DNA of 7,342 nucleotides, from NCBI GenBank assembly GCA_021107335.1, contig JAIOSZ010000175.1, positions 1 through 7,342 of the forward strand, written 5' to 3'. The notes beneath the pieces were generated by a model. That model was given only the letters and a program-made list of their open reading frames with translations, was not told where the DNA came from and searched no databases. Shown piece after piece: positions 1 through 5,402 of the stretch. The DNA is from Desulfuromonadaceae bacterium (lineage in GTDB: Bacteria; Desulfobacterota; Desulfuromonadia; Desulfuromonadales; Syntrophotaleaceae). Every line of letters begins with the position of its first letter. Position 1 is the stretch's first letter. A program made the position numbers and the translations under genes.

Positions 1-13
1 GGTTATGACATAT
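1..13. repeat. Possible left terminal inverted repeat of the IS
   Basis: GGTTATGACATAT resembles the inverted sequence at 1132-1144 at 9 of 13 positions. The match is weak, and the repeat starts exactly at the window edge, so the true end could be further upstream. Confidence 0.3.
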
Positions 14-63
14 TCTGTCGCTAGACAGTGTTAGCCTTTCTTCCATAACAAGGAGGAAAGGTC

Positions 64-1077
64 ATGAATGTTGAGGAGTTACGACGTAATTTCCCGGATG
101 AAGCGAGTTGCCGGGCATTCTTTGAATCCGTAATCTGGCCCAACGGCCCCGTTTGCCCCCATTGCCACGGAAAGAAAGCCTGGGCGTTTCGCAGCCCCAA
201 GGTCCGAGCGGGGCTTTACGAATGTGCCGACTGCAGCAAGCAGTTTACCGTGACCACCAAGTCCGCTTTTCATGGCACCAAGTTGAGCCTATGGATCTGG
301 CTGCAGGCCATGTATTCCTTGATCTTCTCCAGCAAGGGGGCTTCTTCGGTGTTCATGGCCCAGTGGCTGGGAATATCTCAAAAATCTGCCTGGAAGATGC
401 TGCATGCGCTACGTACGATCATGGCCATCCACCAGAGCGCACTGCCAAAATTGCAGGGCATCGTCGAACTGGACGAGAAATATCTCGGCGGCAAACCCCG
501 CTATCAGCCAGGCGTCAAACATAAGCGTGGTCGCGGCACCAAAAAAGCCTGTATTGCGGTGGCGGTTCAGCGTCAAGGGCCGGTTCGGGCCACGCTCGTA
601 ACCGGTGACAGCTTGTCAGTGTTACAACCACTGATCCAAAAGATCGTCAGTACCGAGGCTCATTTGATGAGCGATGAATTACCGGCCTATCGCGTAATCG
701 GCCAGGATTTCGCGGCCCATGAAACCGTTCGTCACGGACAGAAAGAGTTTGTTCGCGGGCCGGTGCACAACAACACTGCCGAATCCTATAATGCCCTTTT
801 GGAAAGAGCCAAACAGGGTGTTTATCACTGGATGAGCAAAAGGCATCTGCCGCTTTATACGTCGGAAGCCGCTTTTCGCTGGAACCAGCGTGTGCCTGTC
901 ACAAGAACCATCCAGCGAGGAAAACATCGCGGCAAAGTTCGAACCACAATGAAACCATTGCCGCTACTGGAGCAGTTCAAAAATCTGTTGCGTTTTGCTC
1001 CGGCTTGTCAGATCCGCAGGACAAAAAACTCAGGTATCCGACACTTGCCGGCCGCAATACCTTTGTTTGGGTTATAG
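64..1077 (+). CDS. IS1595-family transposase
   Basis: A DDE-type transposase that would cut and join the IS ends. The 337-residue protein has the full IS1595 layout. An N-terminal zinc ribbon has CPHC (C31, C34) and CADC (C54, C57). A helix-turn-helix-like stretch lies around residues 92-118 (GASSVFMAQWLGIS and onward). The catalytic core has ELDEKYLGGK (first Asp D137), SDELPAYR (D204) and VHNNTAESYN (E240 as likely third acid), followed by the family's HLPLYTSEAAFRWNQR-like motif. The ATG is preceded by AAGGAGG (50-56) at a 7-base spacing, which supports this start. Length is usual for the family and no frameshift is seen, so it may be functional. It has no passenger gene in this window. 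Assignment of E240 is inferred from family pattern. Confidence 0.93.
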   Translation: MNVEELRRNFPDEASCRAFFESVIWPNGPVCPHCHGKKAWAFRSPKVRAGLYECADCSKQFTVTTKSAFHGTKLSLWIWLQAMYSLIFSSKGASSVFMAQWLGISQKSAWKMLHALRTIMAIHQSALPKLQGIVELDEKYLGGKPRYQPGVKHKRGRGTKKACIAVAVQRQGPVRATLVTGDSLSVLQPLIQKIVSTEAHLMSDELPAYRVIGQDFAAHETVRHGQKEFVRGPVHNNTAESYNALLERAKQGVYHWMSKRHLPLYTSEAAFRWNQRVPVTRTIQRGKHRGKVRTTMKPLPLLEQFKNLLRFAPACQIRRTKNSGIRHLPAAIPLFGL

Positions 1078-1098
1078 AACCGATAATTAATGTACATT

Positions 1099-1127
1099 TT
1101 TTCAAGGCTCCCCCTTTTTGCTATACT
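1099..1127 (+). promoter_or_regulatory. Candidate sigma-70 promoter for the mgtC-like gene
   Basis: TTTTCA (1099-1104, 4 of 6 to the -35 consensus) and TATACT (1122-1127, 5 of 6 to the -10 consensus) are separated by exactly 17 bases. They lie about 50 bases upstream of the start codon at 1178. If the IS right end is at 1144 the promoter is carried by the IS and points outward; if it is at 1081 the promoter belongs to the host. Judged by eye only. Confidence 0.4.
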
Positions 1128-1131
1128 TCTT

Positions 1132-1144
1132 ATAAATGAAAACC
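1132..1144. repeat. Possible right terminal inverted repeat of the IS
   Basis: The complement reads GGTTTTCATTTAT, pairing imperfectly with bases 1-13. If it is the IS terminus, the IS ends 33 bases before the mgtC-like start codon. A competing candidate end lies at 1081. Confidence 0.3.
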
Positions 1145-1177
1145 TCTGCATTCCTTCTAGCCAAGGTCCGGTAACAT

Positions 1178-2419
1178 ATGAATGAAACGGCTGCCTGGCA
1201 ACTCTTTGAATCCTATTTTCTGGCCATTCTGCTCGGCGCCTTGATGGGCCTGGAGCGAGAGCGGCAGGAACAGAGACTGGCCGGTCTTCGCACCTTTATC
1301 CTGGTAACGCTGCTCGGTGCCGTCTGCGGCAGCATGGCTCTCAATGGTTCCTATCCATGGATGGTTCCTGCGGGCCTTATAGCCATCACCGTTCAGTCGG
1401 CCACGGTCCAGTTCCTTCGTCTCAAAGGAGATCTGGCGCCAGGACTGACCACCTCCATCGCCCTCTTGGTGGCTTATGGCATCGGGGTTCTGCTGGCAAC
1501 CGGCCACACTGTGCCTGCTGTGGCCATCAGCCTGGCGACCACGGTCATTCTCTATTTCAAGCTGCAGATGCACGAATTCTCCCGCCGCCTGAAACAACGG
1601 GATCTCTATGCCATTTTTCAGTTCATTCTGGTGGCTTTTATTATTTTACCGATTCTGCCCAACCGAGGTTTCGGCCCCTACCTGGCATTAAATCCCTACA
1701 ATATCTGGCTAATGGTGGTGATCATCAGCGCCATCAACCTGAGCGGCTATATCACCCTCAAAGTAGCCGGACAACGTTGGGGCGGACCGGTACTCGGCCT
1801 TCTCGGAGGCATTGTCTCCAGCACTGCCACCACCCTGTCGTTCAGTCGCTACACCCGAGACAACCCAAGCTTCTCCCAAGCGGCAGCTCTGGTGGTCTCC
1901 CTCGCTTCAACAGTGGTGCTAGTGCGCGTGGCCTTTCTGATCGGCATGATCCACCCCACCCTACTGGCCGGCCTGGCTCTCCCCATGGGCGCCATGTTTG
2001 TCGGCGGCCTGATCCCCGTCTTTGTGATTTGGCGTAATACCCCGGGGGGCGATGGCCCGATGCCCAACACCAAAAACCCGGTGGGACTGCCACAAGCTCT
2101 GCTTTTCGGCCTGCTCTACGCCGCGGTCATTCTCGCTGTTTCTGCAGCCAAGGACTATCTCGGAGACAGCGGGGTCTACATCGTGGCTCTGATCTCTGGC
2201 CTAACCGACGTCGATGCCATTACCCTCTCCAACGCACGCCTGGTTAAACAAGGTTTTCTGAGCGTTTCCCAGGCCCACATCAGCATCCTTATCGCTCTCG
2301 TCTCCAACCTCTGCTTCAAACTCGGCCTCGTCGGATTTTTCAGCACTAAACTGATGTTCCGCTGGACCCTGTGCTGCTTTGTCTGCCTCGCCCTGCCCGC
2401 CCTGTTGATTCTGATTTAA
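1178..2419 (+). CDS. MgtC/SapB-DUF4010 family membrane protein
   Basis: A polytopic inner-membrane protein of 413 residues. The N-terminal part matches the MgtC/SapB domain, with GLERERQEQRLAGLRTF near residues 24-40 followed by hydrophobic helices. The C-terminal half matches DUF4010, with the hallmark stretches GGIVSSTATTLSFSR (around 210-224) and LTDVDAI (342-348). Roughly ten to twelve hydrophobic segments are visible and there is no cleavable signal. The length equals that of full-length MgtC-DUF4010 fusions. MgtC itself affects Mg2+ homeostasis and inhibits F-type ATP synthase in pathogens; the job of the long DUF4010 form is not established, so no transport function is claimed. The ATG has only a weak AAGG (1163-1166) 11 bases upstream. 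The IS lies directly upstream, so native regulatory sequence may have been displaced. Confidence 0.88.
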   Translation: MNETAAWQLFESYFLAILLGALMGLERERQEQRLAGLRTFILVTLLGAVCGSMALNGSYPWMVPAGLIAITVQSATVQFLRLKGDLAPGLTTSIALLVAYGIGVLLATGHTVPAVAISLATTVILYFKLQMHEFSRRLKQRDLYAIFQFILVAFIILPILPNRGFGPYLALNPYNIWLMVVIISAINLSGYITLKVAGQRWGGPVLGLLGGIVSSTATTLSFSRYTRDNPSFSQAAALVVSLASTVVLVRVAFLIGMIHPTLLAGLALPMGAMFVGGLIPVFVIWRNTPGGDGPMPNTKNPVGLPQALLFGLLYAAVILAVSAAKDYLGDSGVYIVALISGLTDVDAITLSNARLVKQGFLSVSQAHISILIALVSNLCFKLGLVGFFSTKLMFRWTLCCFVCLALPALLILI

Positions 2420-2427
2420 AATCATAA

Positions 2428-3025
2428 AAATATATCCAACGCCACGACGGGTCGAACGTTCATCCGTCACCCTATCAGGAGCCACGCCTGGTCCTGTTTG
2501 GAGACTCCGTCAAGTCCGCCTGCGGGATGGCTCAATCCGCTATGGGTCCCTTCTATTGTCCCAACGATCAACAGGTTTATATCGACCTTGGTTTTTATGA
2601 CCCATTAAAAAACCGCTTCAAAGCACCAGGAGACTTCGCCCAGGCTTATGTCATTGCGCACGAAGTTGGTCACCATATTCAAACCCTGAGGGGCATATCC
2701 AGCCGCGTACACGCAGCCCGCAGCAAACTGACTGAAGATAGAAGCCAACAAGCTCTCGGTTCGCCAGGAACTGCAAGCAGATTGCTTCGCAGGTGTCTGG
2801 GCTTATAACGCGCACAGCTCCAGGCAACTGCTCGAATTAGGCGATGTCAAAGAAGGTCTCAACGCTGCCAGCGCCATTGCTGACGTCACGCTGCAGAGAC
2901 AATCGCAAGGGCATGTAAGCCAAAATTCATTTACTCACGGGCGTTCAGGATAAAGGTTAAAGTGGTTTAAAGCTGGCGTGACCAGTGGCAATCTGGATAG
3001 CTGTGACACCTTCAACAATTATTAG
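2428..3025 (+). pseudogene. Neutral zinc metallopeptidase (YpfJ-type) remnant
   Basis: This is a decayed gene of the putative neutral zinc metallopeptidase family (PF04228, E. coli YpfJ-like). Frame 1 encodes recognisable sequence from about 2473 (YQEPRLVLFGDSVKSACG), through MGPFYCPNDQQVYIDLGFYD to the active-site HEVGHH (2659-2676). Near 2740 the reading continues one base out of step in frame 2 ([20 protein letters not shown]), which carries the family's second motif. Frame 2 then meets TAA at 2951-2953 inside the usual SFTHG...RxKWF region, probably a CAA glutamine codon in the ancestor. It goes on as RLKWFKAGVTSGNLDSCDTF to a stop at 3023-3025, the family's normal end. The N-terminal membrane anchor, about 80-100 residues in relatives, is absent: a stop lies at 2425-2427 and no homologous sequence is seen before 2473. 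An ATG at 2527 gives only a 93-residue fragment and is unlikely to be a real start. Confidence 0.85.
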
Positions 3026-3264
3026 ATCTTCAGGTCAGATGGCGTGGTAGAACGACTACCAGTTGTCGGCAGGATAAAGAGTTTACCATTGGAATGAGCA
3101 GATGGCGGATATCCCATAATTTGGTAATATTTATTGGATGGGAGTGAGACTTATGGGGTCAGTGACCTGTTCATTCAGGTTCGCATAGGCTTGAACTTTA
3201 GCACCAAGCTGGGAAAATATATCGAGAGAGAAAAGGAAACCCGAACAAAAACAAGGAGAGAAGA
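3026..3264. other. Non-coding spacer with small dyads
   Basis: No gene of convincing length is present. It holds a 6-bp stem TGGTAG-aacga-CTACCA (3045-3061) just after the peptidase remnant, without a T-run, perhaps a relic of that gene's terminator. It also holds two overlapping dyads: the palindrome GGTCA-g-TGACC (3157-3167) and ACCTG-ttcatt-CAGGT (3165-3180). A loose TTGAAC (3190-3195) is followed by the A/T-rich AAAATATATC, possibly a promoter for the rubredoxin-like gene, but spacing to a good -10 is poor. Confidence 0.5.
3157..3180. repeat. Two overlapping inverted repeats upstream of the rubredoxin-like gene
   Basis: GGTCA-g-TGACC (3157-3167, perfect 11-base palindrome) overlaps ACCTG-ttcatt-CAGGT (3165-3180, perfect 5-bp arms). 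They lie about 85 bases before the start codon at 3265. They could be an operator or the end of a small dispersed repeat. The function is unknown. Confidence 0.35.
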
Positions 3265-3384
3265 ATGAATCCTGACCAAAAATGGCAATGCACCGTCTGT
3301 GGCTTGATTGTTAAAGGCGCTGCTCCACCTAAAACATGTCCAAAATGTGGTGCCAAATCCGGTCGTTTTATCAAGATCAAGTAG
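3265..3384 (+). CDS. Rubredoxin-like mini-protein, 39 residues
   Basis: A very short gene read directly from the sequence. It starts with ATG after AAGGAG (3253-3258) at a 6-base spacing, has 39 sense codons and ends with TAG at 3382-3384. The product begins MNPDQKWQCTVCG, with four cysteines as CTVC (C9, C12) and CPKC (C25, C28), each followed by Gly, and ends SGRFIKIK. This is the Cys4 knuckle pair of the rubredoxin-like domain found at the C-terminus of rubrerythrins. It lacks the extra residues between the knuckles that make a classical ~52-residue rubredoxin. A single Fe bound by four cysteines, or Zn, is expected by analogy. A soluble redox or oxidative-stress role in an anaerobe is inference. 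It is monocistronic, between a pseudogene and a terminator. The strong ribosome binding site, intact motif and correct stop argue for a real gene. Confidence 0.82.
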   Translation: MNPDQKWQCTVCGLIVKGAAPPKTCPKCGAKSGRFIKIK

Positions 3385-3410
3385 CCTCACCCATCAGACA
3401 GAAAAAGCCC

Positions 3411-3451
3411 GCCAGATCAACTATGCCGACACAATAGGAACAAGATCTGGC
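3411..3451. repeat. Perfect 8-bp inverted repeat with 25-base loop
   Basis: GCCAGATC (3411-3418) and GATCTGGC (3444-3451) are exact reverse complements. Read on the minus strand the second arm is followed by GGGCTTTTTCTG, resembling a terminator tail, although the 25-base loop is long. It lies just beyond the bidirectional terminator and could be a second stop for minus-strand transcription from the HAD gene. Confidence 0.4.
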
Positions 3452-3477
3452 CTAATAACCATCCCGTCAAAAACACC

Positions 3478-3510
3478 AAAAGGCCGATCCAGAACTTGGA
3501 TAGGCCTTTT
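3478..3510. terminator. Bidirectional Rho-independent terminator
   Basis: AAAAGGCCgATCC (3478-3490) pairs with GGATaGGCCTTTT (3498-3510) across a 7-base loop, with a single mismatch (g/a). On the plus strand the hairpin ends in TTTTGCTTT; on the minus strand it ends in CCTTTTGGTGTTTTT. It sits between convergent genes, so it can end both the rubredoxin-like transcript and the minus-strand phosphodiesterase-HAD transcript. Confidence 0.85.
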
Positions 3511-3588
3511 GCTTTATAAGTCCCGCAATTTTGCCTATTGGTACCGAGGAAGATCAAATGACGGAAAGGGAGCCGGAACAAACCTCCC

Positions 3589-4233
3589 TCAATGAAGCAG
3601 GCCGAGTAGCTTATGGATCTGCAGCAGGTCGTCAGTTTGCCGTACCAGCACCGTGGCGATCCCTCGTTCTGCCGGCGGCAGCAGATCGATGTGCTGGCGA
3701 TCGCCAACAAACAGAAAACTTTCCGGTGGGCCGCCAATATCGTTAAGAACCTGTTCCAAGGCTTCACTATCCGGTTTAGGCCGCCAACAAAACTCGATGG
3801 TATAGAGACGACTGAACAGGTGTTCGACACCCAACAGAGCGAGAATCTTCTGCACTAGCGGATAATTGTTATTACTGTAGATAAACAGGTTGTATCGTTC
3901 GGCGAGGCTGCTGAGAAGGTGCTGCAGGGTGGTATCGTTGTTCAGGTAGCATTCAGGCCGGACCCGGTCCTGCAGTGCCTGGTGAAATTCCGCCAGTTCG
4001 ATGCCGAGTTCGGCACACACCAAGCTCAAGGCCGGTTCGCTACCCGCCTCCTCTTTCAGTTTTTGCCGGGTACTGCGCAGAATCCGGCCGCCCTGAAAAG
4101 TCGTCAAACCGCGTCCAGTAGCCACCAAATCACAAGCGACCTGCTCGATTTCATCACTAACCCCCTCATGGACATAGAGGGTGCCATCCAGATCAAAGAT
4201 AATAGACTTTAGCGTATTGGAAAAGTTGGTCAT
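3589..4233 (-). CDS. HAD-superfamily phosphatase, substrate unknown
   Basis: A soluble haloacid dehalogenase-like hydrolase of 214 residues. Motif I is IIFDLDGTLY (nucleophile D14, acid/base D16). A cap region spans about 20-110. Motif II is IYSNNN (S120), motif III is RPKP (K153), and motif IV is FVGDRQHID (D178, D183). All catalytic residues are present, so it should be an active Mg2+-dependent phosphatase. The type I order fits phosphoglycolate-phosphatase or nucleotidase-like members, but the substrate cannot be read. I chose the ATG at 4231-4233 because motif I normally lies within about 15 residues of the start; GGGGTGG just upstream is a modest ribosome binding site. An in-frame TTG at 4315-4317 would add 28 unconserved-looking residues and overlap the upstream stop codon. 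It is downstream of, and probably co-transcribed with, the phosphodiesterase gene, with an 80-base gap. Confidence 0.85.
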   Translation of the reverse strand: MTNFSNTLKSIIFDLDGTLYVHEGVSDEIEQVACDLVATGRGLTTFQGGRILRSTRQKLKEEAGSEPALSLVCAELGIELAEFHQALQDRVRPECYLNNDTTLQHLLSSLAERYNLFIYSNNNYPLVQKILALLGVEHLFSRLYTIEFCWRPKPDSEALEQVLNDIGGPPESFLFVGDRQHIDLLPPAERGIATVLVRQTDDLLQIHKLLGLLH

Positions 4234-4313
4234 TGGTTGCCACCCCAAGTATGTCGAAATCCGATTGTAAGTTTTTATGGATGCAAACAACTCTACCAAC
4301 CGACGATGACATG

Positions 4314-5054
4314 TCAAAATTTGATGAGCCGCTCACCTCCGTCCGGACTTTTAAACCAAGCCAAAACCTGCTCCGGGTCATTGCAAAAGACCCCATCTAC
4401 GCCCAACTTCATGCAGTATTCGAGTGCTGTAACGGCATCGACGGTCCAGGGATAAACTGCCAGTCCCCGCTGGTGACAGGCCGCAACCAGTTCTGTAGAG
4501 AGGCCATCGTAGCGTGGATTGAAACTTTCCGCAGCGCAAGCTGTCGCTCGCTCCACGGCAGCGACCCAATCCGTATGTTCCCATAAAAAGGCCAGGGGCA
4601 ACAGTGGGGCACTGCACCGCAGCTTGCACAAGAGATCATGGTCAAAGGAGGATACGACGATGGAAGCCTGTTGATAACAGCGGGACAGGTCCAGCACCGC
4701 CTGAGCTGCGGTGGAATCTTTGATTTCAACATTGAAACGCAATCGGCTGCCCCCCCAGCACAACACTTCCTGAAGGGTCGGTATTGTTTCTCCGGTAAAA
4801 GCTGTACTAAACCAGGATCCGGCATCAAGACGCTTGAGTTCACCCAGGGGTATTTTGGCAACGGGACCTTGTCCGTCGCTAGTGCGATCAAGAGTCTCAT
4901 CGTGCAGCACCACCGGCACGCCATCACCACTTAATTGCACATCGAGTTCCAGACCGTCGGCACCAGCCGCCTCAGCCATCCGAAAGGCCGCCAGGGTATT
5001 CTCCGGCGCCAAGGCCGAAGCCCCCCGGTGAGCCCAAATAAAAATTTCTTTCAT
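4314..5054 (-). CDS. Cytoplasmic glycerophosphodiester phosphodiesterase
   Basis: It hydrolyses glycerophosphodiesters (deacylated phospholipid head groups) to sn-glycerol-3-phosphate and an alcohol, and is probably metal dependent. The 246-residue protein is a single GDPD TIM-barrel domain. Visible residues are WAHRGAS with H9 and R10, the APENT loop (E18, N19, T20), LELDVQ with metal ligands E36 and D38, catalytic LHD with H51, and FNVEIK with E110. Late barrel motifs are YPWTVD and GVDGVFCNDPE. There is no signal peptide, so it resembles cytosolic UgpQ more than periplasmic GlpQ. The ATG at 5052-5054 is preceded on its strand by A7G7 then CG, an unusual homopolymeric ribosome binding site. 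It is the first gene of a likely two-gene unit with the HAD phosphatase, and is divergent from glpX. Confidence 0.93.
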   Translation of the reverse strand: MKEIFIWAHRGASALAPENTLAAFRMAEAAGADGLELDVQLSGDGVPVVLHDETLDRTSDGQGPVAKIPLGELKRLDAGSWFSTAFTGETIPTLQEVLCWGGSRLRFNVEIKDSTAAQAVLDLSRCYQQASIVVSSFDHDLLCKLRCSAPLLPLAFLWEHTDWVAAVERATACAAESFNPRYDGLSTELVAACHQRGLAVYPWTVDAVTALEYCMKLGVDGVFCNDPEQVLAWFKSPDGGERLIKF

Positions 5055-5070
5055 CGCCCCCCCTTTTTTT
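5055..5070 (-). promoter_or_regulatory. Homopolymeric ribosome binding site (A7G7) of the phosphodiesterase gene
   Basis: On the minus strand seven A are followed by seven G and then CG before the ATG. The Shine-Dalgarno core must be AGGGGG within the tract. A run of seven G can slip during replication and alter the spacing to the ATG, so expression could vary between cells. This is inferred from composition; one sequence cannot show variation. Confidence 0.55.
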
Positions 5071-5113
5071 GGCCGCTGAAACGGCGTGCGTTTTGGTCCG
5101 TTTACTGTCCCTA

Positions 5114-5142
5114 AATATACCTCAATCGGTACCAGGTGTCTG
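5114..5142 (-). promoter_or_regulatory. Candidate promoter for phosphodiesterase-HAD unit
   Basis: On the minus strand CAGACA (complement of 5137-5142, 4 of 6 to -35) and TATATT (complement of 5114-5119, 5 of 6 to -10) are 17 bases apart. They lie about 60 bases before the start codon. Judged by eye. Confidence 0.35.
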
Positions 5143-5267
5143 TCGGTCTTGACGGGCCGATACGAAAAATGGGCTGTTAGAATTCAGCTTTTCGAGAATT
5201 TGAGCGTGAATAGCAGGGCTATTTGGCTAAAATTGTCGAAGATATGGGCCGATCAGGCGATTTTGCA

Positions 5268-5289
5268 GTCGGCTCACGGTAAGCCCGAC
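5268..5289. repeat. Stem-loop in the glpX upstream region
   Basis: GTCGGCT (5268-5274) pairs with AGCC-c-GAC (5282-5289) around a 7-base loop, giving seven base pairs with one bulged c. No T-run follows, so it is not a plain terminator. Whether it is transcribed depends on where the glpX transcript starts. Confidence 0.35.
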
Positions 5290-5321
5290 AGCCTCCTAAC
5301 CTACATCCACCATCGGGCAAC

Positions 5322-5350
5322 TTGTTTTCAAAGGTAAATCATGGCATGAT
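5322..5350 (+). promoter_or_regulatory. Weak candidate promoter for glpX
   Basis: TTGTTT (5322-5327) and CATGAT (5345-5350) are 17 bases apart, with 3 and 4 of 6 consensus matches. The position, about 50 bases upstream of the start codon, is right but the match is poor. Confidence 0.25.
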
Positions 5351-5402
5351 GACCGCCGACAAAACATACTCATTTATCTACATCGAAGGAGGGCAACGCA
5401 CC

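Larger units (their letters stand above)
1..1144 (+). mobile_element. IS1595-family insertion sequence, ends tentative
   Basis: The element is defined by its transposase gene (64-1077). The ends are uncertain. Bases 1-13 (GGTTATGACATAT) match the reverse complement of 1132-1144 (GGTTTTCATTTAT) at 9 of 13 positions, including the terminal GGTT. This would make a 1144-bp element with short imperfect terminal inverted repeats, a plausible size for this family. The left end would then coincide with the window edge, so neither the flank nor the target-site duplication (usually 8 bp in IS1595 elements) can be checked. A weaker alternative right end is at 1081, where GGTTATAGAACC (1070-1081) reverse-complements to another GGTT start. 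A small dyad, CTGTC-gcta-GACAG (15-28), sits inside the left end. The presence of an IS is secure; its exact borders are not. Confidence 0.5.
5055..5402. other. Divergent intergenic region, phosphodiesterase/glpX
   Basis: 348 bases without a convincing gene. It carries the ribosome binding site and candidate promoter of the minus-strand phosphodiesterase gene on the left. A candidate glpX promoter (5322-5350) and ribosome binding site (5386-5392) lie on the right. Between them GGGCCGAT occurs twice (5154-5161 and 5246-5253). A stem-loop GTCGGCT-cacggta-AGCCcGAC (5268-5289, one bulged c) is also present. No riboswitch class was recognised. The middle, about 5146-5300, may be a dispersed intergenic repeat, untested. 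Confidence 0.5.

Noticed and set aside
1070..1081. GGTTATAGAACC as the IS right end
   Set aside because: It matches the left end at only 6 of 12 positions, fewer than the 1132-1144 candidate. Kept as an alternative, not annotated.
3139..3189. Short ATG open frame over the palindromes
   Set aside because: Only 16 codons, no ribosome binding site, and the sequence is explained by the dyads.
3417..3830. 137-codon minus-strand open frame overlapping the HAD gene
   Set aside because: It runs through the terminator hairpin and the HAD coding region in another frame and shows no family features.
4234..4317. TTG start extending the HAD protein by 28 residues
   Set aside because: The extension looks unrelated to the HAD fold, and the ATG at 4231-4233 places motif I at the usual distance. 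Translational coupling by the TTG overlapping the upstream stop codon remains possible.
5086..5337. 83-codon plus-strand open frame before glpX
   Set aside because: No ribosome binding site, no recognisable domain, odd composition, and it overlaps the glpX control region. A repeat origin is more likely than a gene.
5322..5402. Upstream in-frame start giving a 344-residue GlpX
   Set aside because: The conserved GlpX N-terminus begins at the ATG at 5403, which has its own AAGGAGG. Catalytic residues also number as in E. coli GlpX from that start.
5055..5402. Riboswitch in the divergent region
   Set aside because: I saw no conserved core of c-di-GMP, TPP, cobalamin, glycine or SAM riboswitches. 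One simple stem-loop is not enough.
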